Shown piece by piece: positions 46,663-56,358 of a stretch of 64,000 bases of DNA. Below the pieces are notes generated by a model, which did not search any database, was not told where the DNA came from, and saw nothing but the letters and a program-made list of their open reading frames with translations. Each line of letters starts with the position of its first letter. Within the stretch, counting starts at the first letter, position 1. The stretch is from Albidovulum sp. bin36 (GTDB lineage: Bacteria; Pseudomonadota; Alphaproteobacteria; Rhodobacterales; Rhodobacteraceae), in NCBI GenBank assembly GCA_002238565.1, contig MPMP01000009.1:1-64000 (forward strand). The letters are read 5' to 3'. The translations under genes were made by a program, and so were the position numbers.

Positions 46663-47637
46663 ATGGTAGAAACTCGAAAGGCATCGATGATTACAAAGAT
46701 CGGCATGGCCGCGGCCTTAGCTGCGGGAACGGCGTTTTCGCCAGCCATGTCGGACGAAATTAATATTTCATTTGTCGTGAAGGATATGACGAACCCATAT
46801 TATTGGCGAATGGGCGAAGGAGCGAAGCAAGCCGCCGAGGACCTAGGAATAAATCTTTCCTGGATGTCCGCTCAGTTCAACGGCGATATCGAAGGTCAGA
46901 TCGGCGTTGTCGAAGGCGAACTGGTTAAAGGTCCGAACGCGCTCGTGCTCGTCCCGATGAATGCGACCGCTCTCATTCCGAAAATCATTGAAGCGAACAA
47001 TATGGGCATACCGGTTATAACGGCCGATACCAGAGCGCAGGAGGGGCTAGCCCAGATCGAAACGTTCGTCGGCCTCGACGAACGGGAATCTTTCAAGGGC
47101 ATGGCCGAGTATGTCGTTGAGCAAATGGGCGGCGAGGGCCAGCTTGCAATCCTTGAAGGGTTCCGAGGAAGCTCGACCGCCGAACTCCGTCTCGAAGGCA
47201 TGATGGAAGTGTTCAACGCGGCTGAAGGAATCGAAGTCGTTGCTTCGATTTCCGCGGAATGGGATCGCGAAAAGGGCTTGAAAGCCACGGAAGATATTCT
47301 TCAGGCGCATCCGGATGTCGATGCCATCGTCGCCTCGAACGATCAGATGGCGCTAGGCGCGATACAGGCGGTGAAGAGCGCGGGCAAGCTCGACGAAATT
47401 TTAATTGTCGGCGACGACGCGATTCCATCGGCGCTTTCGGCTCTGGTTTCGGGCGAATTGGACGCCACCATCGACGGCAATACCGACCGCGTCGGCTACG
47501 AGGCCGTGGTCGCCGCGTACAACAAGGTCGTTAACGACGCGGATCTAGACGATTGGATCGTCGTTCCATCGTCGATCATGCTGAAGGACGATGTTACCGA
47601 GGAATATCTCGCGGGCCGCGGGATTACCCTCGAATAA
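46663..47637 (+). CDS. Ribose/fructose-type ABC transporter substrate-binding protein (second system)
   Basis: A 324-aa periplasmic protein with a signal peptide (MAAALAAGTAFSPAMS, cut before DEI) and a type-I binding fold: ISFVVKDMTNPYYWRMGEGA, NALVLVPMNATALIPKIIEA, VDAIVASNDQMALGAIQAVK and ATIDGNTDRVGYEAV. GGAGGAG is well spaced before ATG 46663. It resembles FrcB-type fructose/ribose binders. It is followed by its own ATPase and permease, making a complete importer separate from the hydantoinase-linked one. Confidence 0.9.
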   Translation: MVETRKASMITKIGMAAALAAGTAFSPAMSDEINISFVVKDMTNPYYWRMGEGAKQAAEDLGINLSWMSAQFNGDIEGQIGVVEGELVKGPNALVLVPMNATALIPKIIEANNMGIPVITADTRAQEGLAQIETFVGLDERESFKGMAEYVVEQMGGEGQLAILEGFRGSSTAELRLEGMMEVFNAAEGIEVVASISAEWDREKGLKATEDILQAHPDVDAIVASNDQMALGAIQAVKSAGKLDEILIVGDDAIPSALSALVSGELDATIDGNTDRVGYEAVVAAYNKVVNDADLDDWIVVPSSIMLKDDVTEEYLAGRGITLE

Positions 47638-47660
47638 ATTCTGATTCCAGCCGCAACGCA

Positions 47661-47683
47661 GCCGGCGGCGTCCAGCCGCCGGC
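47661..47683 (+). terminator. Strong intercistronic hairpin after the binding-protein gene
   Basis: GCCGGCGGC (47661-47669) pairs with GCCGCCGGC (47675-47683), a perfect 9-bp GC stem with a 5-base loop, followed by CTT. It lies 23 bases after the stop. Likely mRNA-stabilising or partial terminator, giving more binding protein than ATPase and permease. Confidence 0.6.
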
Positions 47684-47711
47684 CTTCCGAAATTTGCAAG
47701 CCGGGCGCGAC

Positions 47712-48500
47712 ATGCCGAACCAAACTCCGCTGGTCAGAATGGAGAATATCTCCAAGCACTTTGGCGGCATTCAGGCGCTGACCGACGTATCCGTTGAACT
47801 CTTCGCGGGCGAGGTCGTGGGAATTCTCGGCCACAACGGCGCCGGCAAGTCTACGCTAATCAAGATTCTCTCAGGCGCCGAGCAAGCGGACAGCGGCCGA
47901 ATTTTCATCGGCGGCGAGGCTGCGGACATCCAAAATCCAAATGATGCTCGAAGCTACGGCATCGAAACGATCTACCAGGAACTGGCGCTTTGCGGAAATC
48001 TGGACGCCCCGTCGAATCTTTTCATGGGACGGGAGACCGAAAGCCTGGGTTTGCTCAACAAGTCCTATATGCGCTCGGAAACCGACTCGATTCTGGCGAA
48101 GCTCGGGATAAAAATCAAGTCGCTGGATGTAGAGGTGGAAAACCTGTCGGGAGGACAGCGGCAATCGATCGCGATCGGCCGCGCCGTTTATTTTCAAGCT
48201 AGGATACTGATTATGGACGAACCGACGGCCGCGCTGGGCATGGAGGAAACCAAGCTCGTCATCGACTTAATCCAGGAATTGAAAAAAAGCGGCATCGGAA
48301 TATTCTGGATCAGCCACGACATTCACGACATTTATTCGTTTACCGACCGGGTTGCGATCCTCAAGGGGGGCCGGAACGTAGTAACCTGCGCGACGCAAGC
48401 ATGCTCTCAAGAGGAAATCGTTTCGATGATCATATCCGGCATCCCCGCTCCCTCGCTCCTGAAGGATCGGCCGATGGCGGCAGCCGCCAATACAGCCTAG
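47712..48500 (+). CDS. Sugar ABC transporter ATPase, single domain (FrcA-like)
   Basis: A 262-aa ATPase with one complete nucleotide-binding domain: Walker A GHNGAGKSTLIKILSG (~42), signature LSGGQRQSIAIGRAV (~143), Walker B LIMDEPTAALGMEE and H-loop ISHDIHDIY. The single domain, not two, fits the FrcA branch of ribose/fructose transporters. Start at ATG 47712 (MPNQTPLVRMENISKHFGG); the longer frame overlaps the binding-protein gene and is not supported. Permease follows after nine bases. Confidence 0.92.
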   Translation: MPNQTPLVRMENISKHFGGIQALTDVSVELFAGEVVGILGHNGAGKSTLIKILSGAEQADSGRIFIGGEAADIQNPNDARSYGIETIYQELALCGNLDAPSNLFMGRETESLGLLNKSYMRSETDSILAKLGIKIKSLDVEVENLSGGQRQSIAIGRAVYFQARILIMDEPTAALGMEETKLVIDLIQELKKSGIGIFWISHDIHDIYSFTDRVAILKGGRNVVTCATQACSQEEIVSMIISGIPAPSLLKDRPMAAAANTA

Positions 48501-48509
48501 CGCTCGATC

Positions 48510-49457
48510 ATGAAGAATCTTTTTTTCAAGTTACAAAGTTATCCGCTTGCCTGGATCGTCCTGGTAGCGTGCCTGATTGCGCTAACCATATCCGCGCTGT
48601 CGCCGTATTTTCTTACGGTCAACAACTTTTCGAACCTAATGAAGCAGGTTTCGATCGTCGCAATACTGGCGGCCGGTCAATCCATCGTCATCATTTCCGG
48701 CGGAATCGATCTTTCAGTCGGATCCGTCCTGGCTCTGACGGCCGTAACCATCGGATGGCTCGTTCAGAACGGCGTAAGCCCCGAAATCGCGACCGTATGC
48801 GGAGTCGCGGTCGGCACATTTGCGGGATTCCTTAACGGCGTCATTATCGCAAAAGGCAAGATTCCGCCATTTATCGCGACTCTGGGCATGCTAGGCATCG
48901 CGCGAGGCGTCGCGCTTGTCATTACAGGCGGAGTTTCCTACCAGGTGCTAACGCCGCTTTTTCTTTTCATCGGAAACGGCAAGCTTTTCGGCCTCCCCAT
49001 TCCCATCTACTTCGTCATCGTAGCATATGCGGCAACTCATTTCATGCTTTCCAGATCGAAGTTCGGACGGCATGTGTACGCGATCGGCGGCGATGAAAGT
49101 GTCAGCAGGCTGGAAGGTATCAATGTCGATGGCCGTAAAATCGCGATCTATGCTTTAAGTGGCTTTTTCAGCGCCGTTGCGGCGGTGGTCATGGTCGGGC
49201 GGCTAGCTTCGACGCCTCCGAATGTTGCGTTCGGCATTGAACTGCAAGCAATTGCGGCTGTCATTATCGGAGGAATCAGCTTTGCCGGCGGCAGGGGAAT
49301 CGTTCTGACATCCTTCGTCGGCGCATTGATCATGGCGATGATTACAAATGGATTGAATATTCTAGGCGTCTCGTCCTTTTGGCAGCAGGTCCTGATCGGA
49401 ATTGTCATCATCGCCGCTGTCTGGGTTGACAATATAAAATCCGCTCGACGAAGATAG
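48510..49457 (+). CDS. Sugar ABC transporter permease (FrcC-like)
   Basis: A 315-aa membrane protein with nine to ten hydrophobic segments, including AAGQSIVIISGGIDLSVGSV and the conserved LQAIAAVIIGGISFAGGRG loop. Closely spaced after the single-domain ATPase and forming with the binding protein at 46663 a complete importer, probably for a pentose, hexose or polyol. Normal length. Confidence 0.92.
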   Translation: MKNLFFKLQSYPLAWIVLVACLIALTISALSPYFLTVNNFSNLMKQVSIVAILAAGQSIVIISGGIDLSVGSVLALTAVTIGWLVQNGVSPEIATVCGVAVGTFAGFLNGVIIAKGKIPPFIATLGMLGIARGVALVITGGVSYQVLTPLFLFIGNGKLFGLPIPIYFVIVAYAATHFMLSRSKFGRHVYAIGGDESVSRLEGINVDGRKIAIYALSGFFSAVAAVVMVGRLASTPPNVAFGIELQAIAAVIIGGISFAGGRGIVLTSFVGALIMAMITNGLNILGVSSFWQQVLIGIVIIAAVWVDNIKSARRR

Positions 49458-50414
49458 CCGGGATTTTTCCCGTCCGATCCTCTGAACCCCCGGCGCTTCT
49501 TCGATTTCAGCATCCGCAGGCCGGCCCGCGCGTCGAATGCAGGCATCGGCGCATTTTTCGATGTTTCGGCATCTCGGCGCGACAGCAATCGCTTCGACGA
49601 CCATTTTTCCAGCAATAGCCGGACAAGCTCCGAAAGGGCCTGCCGACGGCATTGGGCTTCAGGCCCTAGAGATTCCGATGGCCAAGGCAAGAATCCTTGC
49701 ATCGGATCAAATTAATCGCACCGGTACAAAAGCGGACCTTTCGGCGCGCCTAATCGACATTGGAGTCCGAGCGCAAGCTTTCCGCGCGTATTGCGGATCT
49801 AGCATAATTTTCGCGATAGATCCGGTCGCGCAGCCACAAGCGGCAACCAACGAATCCTGCGAGCAATCGAGCAAACCATCCGCACGGCCAAATACGCCGG
49901 GGGCGGCGGCTGCTTCAAGTTCGCGTCGAAATGCGTTTGCGAGAATCACAAAAAAGGAAGCAGGCGCTAAGCATGGGCGACAAGCCGAATTTCCTTTTTC
50001 CAATGACGGGCCAGCAGCGATTGGGGTGGCTATGCTTTTATGGTCGCCCCGTCGCAAAAACGCCGAATATGGTTTCAATTGCGACTTGGGTCATTCTTTT
50101 CAACGGGTTTCGAGCTATTGCCCTCGCCTTGCTGTTTCCGCGATGCCGTCGCCGTCACCGTCTTCCGCGACCTCGACCGGCCTGCAGCCAGGGCTGCTTG
50201 CGCGGCGGTTCGGTTTCACGACCGAGGTTGCCGCGACGTAATGGCATCGTCCCGGCTGGAGCAAGAATCAATTTGAAATTGAGTTCGGCATCTTCGGCGC
50301 AACAGCGAATATTTTTCAGAATCATTGACATGCGCCGCTAGGAATCCGACTAAACCGCATCATGAATGAAAATTTTTTCTCATCCGATTCCCCAGTGCTC
50401 CCGTGAATTAGTCA
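49458..50414. other. Gene-poor stretch of almost 1 kb
   Basis: Several frames are open, but none has a recognisable motif, a ribosome-binding site or a signal sequence. A CGGGA/TCCCG hairpin lies right after the permease gene (about 49462-49475). The stretch could be a decayed gene like the DUF3500 locus, but I could not identify it. Confidence 0.4.
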
Positions 50415-51629
50415 GTGCCGATACTACCTCCAAACCGACTTTCAATCTCACCGGATCGCTTGTTCGCGCTTTTGGCGCTGTCAACGGCCGTGGGACAAGG
50501 CGCACTGCACATCGTACTTCCCGCTCTAGGCGAAATCGCGCGCGATTTCGACGTGTCTTTCGGGGTTGCTCAGCTCACGGTTTCAGTATCGATGCTGGCC
50601 ATGGCGGCCATGACGGTGGTAGCGGGACCGCTGGCGGACATCTTCGGCCGCCGTCCCGTCTTTCTCGGCGGATTGATTCTATTCCTTGCCGGCAGCATGG
50701 CCGCTACGATTTCACCGACAATTTTCTTCGTCATTGCCGGAAGAATAGTTCAAAGCGCGGGCGGAGTTATTTTTCTTGTTTTGGGACGAACGATTTTGCG
50801 CGATCTCTACGAAGGTCCTGTCGTGGCCAAGGCCGTGGCATTCCTTGTAATCGGGCAAGTGATCGGCTCGGCGCTGTCGCCTGTAATTGGAAGCCTTATT
50901 ATCGTGGCGGGCTCCTGGCGCTGGGTTCTCGGATTTACGGTCGCGATGGGTGCCGTGATGCTGGTTTTCGCAGCAATAAATTTACAGGAGACGCGGTCGA
51001 AGGAGATTGAATTTTCCAGCTCCAAGTTCTGGAAAATCACCAGGACTCTGCTGAAGCGACCCGATTTCTGGGCGGCTGCTCTTATCGGCTCGGTCACGAT
51101 GTCGATGTTTTTCTCGATCATTTCAAGCGGATCCTGGGCGGTCAGCGAGAAATTCGGGTTGAATCCTATCTACTACGCCTATTTGATGCTTGCCCTAAGC
51201 GCATTCTTCATCGTCGGCAATTTCCTCAGCGGAAGGTTCGTTGAGCGCATTGGCCTGCTACCATTGCTTTCAATCGGCTCGACCGGCATCGTTGCGTCAG
51301 CGGCTGCATTCTGGATCGTAATCGGAGCCGATGCCGCTCTTTGGGTCTATCTTTTGCCCGGAAGTCTTTTTGCCCTGGCTAACGGATTCGTGCTGGCGAA
51401 TTCAGTCGCCCTGGCGATCGGAATTGAACCGCAAGCGGCTGGCACGGCATCGGGAATTGCAGTGCTATGCCAATTGGGGCTGGCGGCTATTGTTTCGCAA
51501 TTCGCGGGAAACCTGCTGCCGACACACGGTTTGATCGCCTTGGCAATTATTCTAGTAATTTGCGCGGCTGCGGTCGTGCTGCTGCTCGCGGTGCTCCTGC
51601 GCCGTTCTGTCATTCCGAAAATTCCATAG
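50415..51629 (+). CDS. MFS transporter, Bcr/CflA-like drug exporter
   Basis: A 404-aa membrane protein with about 12 hydrophobic segments. Between the second and third lies GPLADIFGRRPVFLGG, the major-facilitator motif A, and RIVQSAGGVIFLVLGRTILR resembles the Bcr/CflA branch. GTG at 50415 is the best start, as the first membrane segment follows directly. The next gene follows 12 bases later with AGGAGG, so the two may be cotranscribed. Substrate unknown; export of a small molecule is expected. Confidence 0.85.
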   Translation: MPILPPNRLSISPDRLFALLALSTAVGQGALHIVLPALGEIARDFDVSFGVAQLTVSVSMLAMAAMTVVAGPLADIFGRRPVFLGGLILFLAGSMAATISPTIFFVIAGRIVQSAGGVIFLVLGRTILRDLYEGPVVAKAVAFLVIGQVIGSALSPVIGSLIIVAGSWRWVLGFTVAMGAVMLVFAAINLQETRSKEIEFSSSKFWKITRTLLKRPDFWAAALIGSVTMSMFFSIISSGSWAVSEKFGLNPIYYAYLMLALSAFFIVGNFLSGRFVERIGLLPLLSIGSTGIVASAAAFWIVIGADAALWVYLLPGSLFALANGFVLANSVALAIGIEPQAAGTASGIAVLCQLGLAAIVSQFAGNLLPTHGLIALAIILVICAAAVVLLLAVLLRRSVIPKIP

Positions 51630-51641
51630 GAGGCGATTTGG

Positions 51642-52421
51642 ATGGATTTAGGCATTAAAGGCAAGCAGGCCCTCCTCTGCGCATCCAACGCCGGGCTGGC
51701 GCTGGCATGCGCAAGAGCGATTGCCGCGGAAGGAGCGGATGTCGTGATCAACGGGCGAAATCCGGAAAAAACCGAGGAAGCCGCCAGGAAATTACGTGAA
51801 GTCGCTACCGGCAGCGTCGAATTCGTTATTGCCGACATTTCCACGGATGAAGGTCGGTCCGCGCTTCTCCGCGCCTGCCCGTCGCCAGACATTCTACTTA
51901 ACAACAATGCCGGACCGAAGCCGAAGCTATTTCTGGAAACGGACCGGCGCGACTGGGTCGAGACTTGCAACTCGAACTATATCACGCCGATACTGCTAGT
52001 ACACGCGATTTTGCCTAGTATGATAGAGCGCGGATTTGGCCGCATTGTCAACATAACATCCGCTATGGTTACTACACCGCGACCACATCAAACTCTGTCC
52101 TCGGGCGCGCGCGCAGCACTCACCGGCTCGCTAAAGGCACTCAGCCTCGAGGTGGCTAGGCATAATATCACGATCAATAACATGCTTCCCGAACGCTTCG
52201 AAACCGACCGCCAGCACCAGCTGGCAAAGGCGGCGGCGGATCGCCACGGAATCACCTATGAGGCTGCTCGTCGAGCGCAAGTTGACTCAATCGCTGCAAA
52301 ACGCATGGGAAATCCCGAAGAATTCGGCGCGACATTTGCGTTCATTTGCTCCGTCCACGCAGGATTTATTTCAGGCATGAACTTTCATCTCGACGGCGGC
52401 TCTTATCCGGCTCTAATCTAG
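51642..52421 (+). CDS. SDR-family oxidoreductase lacking the usual Tyr/Lys catalytic pair
   Basis: A 259-aa short-chain dehydrogenase-like protein. Cofactor part: GKQALLCASNAGLALACARA in place of the usual TGxxxGIG, and PDILLNNNAGPKP. In the active site the Ser is present (IVNITSAMV), but the Y-x-x-x-K motif is replaced by TLSSGARAALTG, so Tyr is Ser and Lys is Arg. A whole SDR subgroup shows this change (usually LSNGARSGLTG). The C-terminal GMNFHLDGGSYPALI is normal. AGGAGG precedes ATG 51642. Activity cannot be assumed. Confidence 0.88.
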   Translation: MDLGIKGKQALLCASNAGLALACARAIAAEGADVVINGRNPEKTEEAARKLREVATGSVEFVIADISTDEGRSALLRACPSPDILLNNNAGPKPKLFLETDRRDWVETCNSNYITPILLVHAILPSMIERGFGRIVNITSAMVTTPRPHQTLSSGARAALTGSLKALSLEVARHNITINNMLPERFETDRQHQLAKAAADRHGITYEAARRAQVDSIAAKRMGNPEEFGATFAFICSVHAGFISGMNFHLDGGSYPALI

Positions 52422-52443
52422 CTCGCAAATCCTGTGTTCGACT

Positions 52444-53844
52444 TGGGCGTGGGTCAGATTAGTTCCTTGGACCGCTTTTTTCTTCTTCTCCCAATCCTCC
52501 CGGATATCTTCAGCCGCTCGCAGACCACGCTTCGGCAGGCCCCTTCGATTACGCCGGAGCCGACCGGAAGGCCGGAGTCTCGGTATCGCGGATGGTCCAT
52601 CTTCGAGCGATTGCTTTCGAAGCAGGCGACCGTTTCGCCGGCTTTCTCGTGGCGCGTCGCATGCGACTTGAGCTCCTCGACGACCGGCTGGAGCCGCTCG
52701 GACCTGACCATGCCGCGCCAGCGCTTCGCGAGGGCCTTCGCCACGTCGGAGAGCCGCTTCAGCACATGGCAGAGGTCGAGGATCTGGACCGCGCCGGGGA
52801 CGAGATCGTCGACCGTGCTCCAGATCCGGGCCCCGCCGTCGCTGAGCGCGAAGGGCGACGGCTCCCCTCCGGCGGCGCTCTCGATCGCGGCCGCCACTGA
52901 AACGCTGTCCGGGTCGCGCTGCGCGTTCCCGGTCTTTTTCTCCGGCGGGCCGAAGTTGAAGAACGCCGCCACCTTGACCTCGCGGGTTTTCGCGGAGCCG
53001 TCCTCCTGCTTGCCGGCGCGGGCCGCAACCTCTTGTTTTCGCACCGGAATACCGGTGCCGTCGATGGCCGTGCCGCAGACCGACGCGCCCGGGTCGAGCG
53101 GCTCCGTCTTCGACAGCTCCCACTCCTGGACCTTCTTGCCGACCTTCCTTGCCTTGCGCCCGACCTAGCTCGGGCCGATCAAATGGCGCATCGATTCGAA
53201 AACCGGATCGCTCGCGCGGCGCGCGCCGACCTCGGCGTTGAAGCGGGCGACGACCTGCAGCAGCCCGTGCGAAAAGCTCTCCCCGGCTACGCCGAGCGCA
53301 AGGTCTCGCGGAGCCACGCCGCTCCCGCGCGTCGCGCAATGGCAGTATTGTCGCCCGACGGCAATCGTCCCGAAACGGGTCGCTATTGCTTTTTCTTTCG
53401 GCCCTTGCAGGCCGACTCCGCGCCGCGCCCGCAGTCCAGCGCCGCCTCCCCGTCGGAGCGGTCGGCGTCCAGGCGACGCTCCAGCGTGTTCCGAGCCGCC
53501 AAGTGCGAGCCGTCCCACAGCGCCGTCTCGGCCGCCTCGAAGTTCATATCGTCGACGCTGCCGGGACTCAGGCCCTCGGCCAGCGCCTCGATCCGGTCCA
53601 GCGGCGCACCGCCCAGGATCTCGCGCACCTCGCGCAGCTCTTGCAGCTCCGCGTCCGGAGCGCCTCGCGACATCAGTTTTTCCAGCGCGCGGTCGATATT
53701 CGCCAATGCGCGGCCCTGGACCGCGCCCGGCGGCTTTTGACTTTTCATTGCGCTGCTCTTGTTCTTTTGCTCGTGCCTTGCCGCATTGCGGCACCGAGCG
53801 AATCAACCCGCAATACGGTCTAGGAGCTTTTTTTATCCACACCC
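52444..53844 (-). mobile_element. ISKra4-family insertion sequence, about 1.4 kb, inactivated
   Basis: The element contains an ISKra4-type transposase frame on the minus strand and imperfect terminal inverted repeats: GGGCGTGGGTCAGATTAG from 52445 inward on the left, matched on the opposite strand by GGGTGTGGATAAAAAAAG at the right end (53844 inward), both continuing as AG(T/C)TCC-T-GACCG. Target duplication not found. It lies immediately before the polyol regulator gene and at a change in base composition. Confidence 0.7.
52454..53748 (-). pseudogene. ISKra4-family transposase, broken by one frameshift and one stop
   Basis: N-terminal part from ATG 53748 (ALANIDRALEKLMSRGAPDA) ends by a frameshift in an A-rich run near 53390 (AAAGAAAAAGC). 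The next frame gives TRFGTIAVGRQYCHC and FSHGLLQVVARFNAEVG up to a TAG at 53165-53167. The same frame continues with IDGTGIPVRKQEVAARAGKQ, SVSVAAAIESAAGG, ILDLCHVLKRLSDVAKALAK and SGLPVGSGVIEGACRSVVCE, the catalytic core and C-terminal signature of ISKra4 transposases. Not functional as written, unless the A-rich run is a frameshift signal and the stop a sequence error. Confidence 0.8.
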
Positions 53845-53913
53845 TTGACCGATTGCCGATTCTGCAATATTTTTCTGTTGTTGAATAATTTTTTGATGTG
53901 GAATGAATCAGCA

Positions 53914-54867
53914 ATGCGCGGCTCGGCAAAACGGAAAGACGAGGAAAGCTTGGCGATTCGCGCGGCATGGCTTCATCATGCCGGAGGAATGACGCAGGCA
54001 GCCGTGGCAAAGAAGCTTGGACTGGCCAGTGCAAAGGCGCATCGGCTGATTGCGCGGGCTAGCCGGTCAGGCGCCATAAAGGTGACAATCGACAGCGAAA
54101 TCTCGGAATGCCTCGCGCTGGAAGGCGAATTGTCCGAACGCTACGGGCTTTGCCACTGCGAAGTCGTACCGGATCTGGACGAGGACAGCCTGCCGCTTCG
54201 CGCGCTCGGCATTGCCGGTGCGTCCTATCTGCGGCGCGAACTGGAGAGCGGCCGGCACGAGTTGATCGGCATCGGGCACGGCCGGACGCTGGCGGCTGCG
54301 GTTGGCCAGCTGCCTTGTCTCGATGCGGGGCGGACCAAGTTCGTCTCGCTCCTGGGTGGACTGACGCGCAACTATGCAGCCAATCCGCATGACGTGATGC
54401 ACCATCTCGCCCATAAAACCGGCGCAACAGCCTATTTCATGCCTGTCCCGTTCTTTGCCAATTCCGCCGACGACCGCGAAGTGCTGCTCGCGCAGCGCGG
54501 CGTCCGGGAGGTCCTGGGCCTTGCGGCGAGAACGGATCTCAATTTCGTCGGGATCGGCACCGCCATGCCGGCGGCTTCGCTGGTCTCCAGCGGCATGATC
54601 GAGATGGACGAGATTGCGGACGTGAAAGAGAAGGGCGGCGTAGGCGAATGTCTCGGCCGTTTCTTTGACGCAGACGGAAATGCCATCGAGACGGCCCTTA
54701 CCGCGCGCACGCTGTCGGTTGCGCTGGACGATCTCGGAAACAGCAGAATTGTCGCCCTTGCCGGCGGCATCGACAAGATCGGAGCGATCCGGTCTGTAAT
54801 GATGAGCGGCCAAGTGAACGCGCTCATCACCGACGAGCGCACCGCCAATGCGCTGGCAAACAACTAG
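53914..54867 (+). CDS. SorC/DeoR-type sugar-binding transcriptional regulator, EryD-like
   Basis: A protein of about 317 residues. An N-terminal helix-turn-helix (AWLHHAGGMTQAAVAKKLGL with SAKAHRLIARASRSG) is followed by the SorC sugar-binding domain (LIGIGHGRTLAAAVGQL, FVSLLGGLTRNYAANPHDVM, LNFVGIGTAMPAASLVSSG and the final ALITDERTANAL). The whole protein strongly resembles EryD, the repressor of erythritol catabolism. Start may be ATG 53914 or ATG 53896; neither has a strong ribosome-binding site. The insertion sequence ends 50-70 bases upstream, so its native promoter may have been displaced. It heads the polyol operon. Confidence 0.9.
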   Translation: MRGSAKRKDEESLAIRAAWLHHAGGMTQAAVAKKLGLASAKAHRLIARASRSGAIKVTIDSEISECLALEGELSERYGLCHCEVVPDLDEDSLPLRALGIAGASYLRRELESGRHELIGIGHGRTLAAAVGQLPCLDAGRTKFVSLLGGLTRNYAANPHDVMHHLAHKTGATAYFMPVPFFANSADDREVLLAQRGVREVLGLAARTDLNFVGIGTAMPAASLVSSGMIEMDEIADVKEKGGVGECLGRFFDADGNAIETALTARTLSVALDDLGNSRIVALAGGIDKIGAIRSVMMSGQVNALITDERTANALANN

Positions 54868-54901
54868 CCGTCCTGGCAGGACACCAACGAGAGGATCCCA
54901 A

Positions 54902-56347
54902 ATGTACGACAAGGAAAAGCAGCTGATCGACGCCTATATGCGAGGCACTGTCAGCCGCCGCAGCATGATCAAGGGACTGGGCGCAATGGGCATGACCGCA
55001 GCCACCGCGGGCGTACTGGTCAACGCGGCCGCCACGCAGGCGCTGGCACAGAACGGTTTCGATTGGAAGAAGCACTCGGGCACAACCGTCAAGCTGCTCC
55101 TGAACAAGCACCCCTATACCGACGCCATGATTGCGAACCTTGACAACTTCAAGGCACTCACGGGCATGGATGTCGTCTATGACGTCTTCCCCGAAGACGT
55201 CTATTTCGACAAGGTCACGGCCGCGCTTTCCTCCGGCTCGTCCGAATACGACGCCTTCATGACCGGTGCCTACATGACCTGGACCTATGGTCCGGCCGGC
55301 TGGATCGACGACCTCAACGAGTACATCTTTGACGAGACCAAGACGAACCCCGACTACGACTGGGGCGACATGCTCGAGGGCGTACGCAAATCCTGCGCCT
55401 GGAACGGGCAGCCGGGCGGCGAACTTGGTTCGGACGACGCGAAGCAATGGTGCATCCCCTGGGGTTACGAACAAAACAACCTCACCTACAACGGGTCCAT
55501 GCTCGCGAAGGCAGGTGTCGCGGTGCCGACCAACATCGACGAGCTGGTCGAGGCCGCCGCCGCCGCTCAGGCCGCCAATGACGGCATCTACGGCATCGGC
55601 GTCAGAGGCTCGCGCTCCTGGGCGACGATCCACCCGGGTTTTCTGTCCGGGTATTCCAACTTCGACCAGAAGGACCTCAATGTATCCGACGACGGCACTC
55701 TGTCGGCGGCAATGAACACGAAAGTCTCGAAGGCGTTCCACCGCAAGTGGGTGAAGATGATCCAGGATTCCGGGGCACCCGACTGGTCGACCCATACCTG
55801 GTACCAGGTCGGCACCGATGTCGGCGCCGGCAAGTCGGCGATGATCTACGATGCCGATATCCTCGGATACTTTATGAATGGCGGCGGCAATGCCATGGCG
55901 GGCGAACTCGCCTACGCACCGTTCGCGGCCAATCCCGCGGCCTCAGCGCCTACGCCGAACATCTGGATCTGGTCGCTGTCCATGTCCACGTTCTCCAAGC
56001 AGAAAGATGCCGCCTGGCACTTCCTGCAATGGGCCTCCGGACCCGAGCACGGGCTCTTCGGTGCAAGCCAGATGGACTTCGTGAACCCGGTCCGCGCCAG
56101 CGTCTGGGAGGATGCGGGATTCCGCAAGCGACTGAGTGATTCCTATCCAGGCTATGTCGAGATGCATGACGTCTCAGCGCCGGGCGCCTCGATCAAGTTC
56201 ACCGCGCAACCCCTGTTCTTCGACCTGACCACCGAATGGGCGGCGACTCTCCAAAAGATGGTCGCAAGCCAGGTGCCGGTCGACGAAGGCCTCGACCAGC
56301 TGGCCGAAAGCGTGAACGCGCAGCTCAAGGACGCCGGCCTCGGCTGA
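54902..56347 (+). CDS. Sugar/polyol ABC transporter substrate-binding protein
   Basis: A 481-aa extracellular solute-binding protein. N-terminal SRRSMIKGLGAMGMTAATAG with A-Q-A after it is a Tat-like twin-arginine signal. The mature part (TVKLLLNKHPYTDAMIANLD ... LTGMDVVYDVFPEDVYFDKV ... TAALSSGSSEYDAFMTGAYM) is of the maltose/glycerol-type binding-protein class. GAGAGG precedes ATG 54902. It is followed by a strong hairpin and the two permease genes. Substrate likely a polyol, judged from the EryD/EryA-like neighbours. Confidence 0.92.
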   Translation: MYDKEKQLIDAYMRGTVSRRSMIKGLGAMGMTAATAGVLVNAAATQALAQNGFDWKKHSGTTVKLLLNKHPYTDAMIANLDNFKALTGMDVVYDVFPEDVYFDKVTAALSSGSSEYDAFMTGAYMTWTYGPAGWIDDLNEYIFDETKTNPDYDWGDMLEGVRKSCAWNGQPGGELGSDDAKQWCIPWGYEQNNLTYNGSMLAKAGVAVPTNIDELVEAAAAAQAANDGIYGIGVRGSRSWATIHPGFLSGYSNFDQKDLNVSDDGTLSAAMNTKVSKAFHRKWVKMIQDSGAPDWSTHTWYQVGTDVGAGKSAMIYDADILGYFMNGGGNAMAGELAYAPFAANPAASAPTPNIWIWSLSMSTFSKQKDAAWHFLQWASGPEHGLFGASQMDFVNPVRASVWEDAGFRKRLSDSYPGYVEMHDVSAPGASIKFTAQPLFFDLTTEWAATLQKMVASQVPVDEGLDQLAESVNAQLKDAGLG

Positions 56348-56358
56348 TCCGCGACTCC

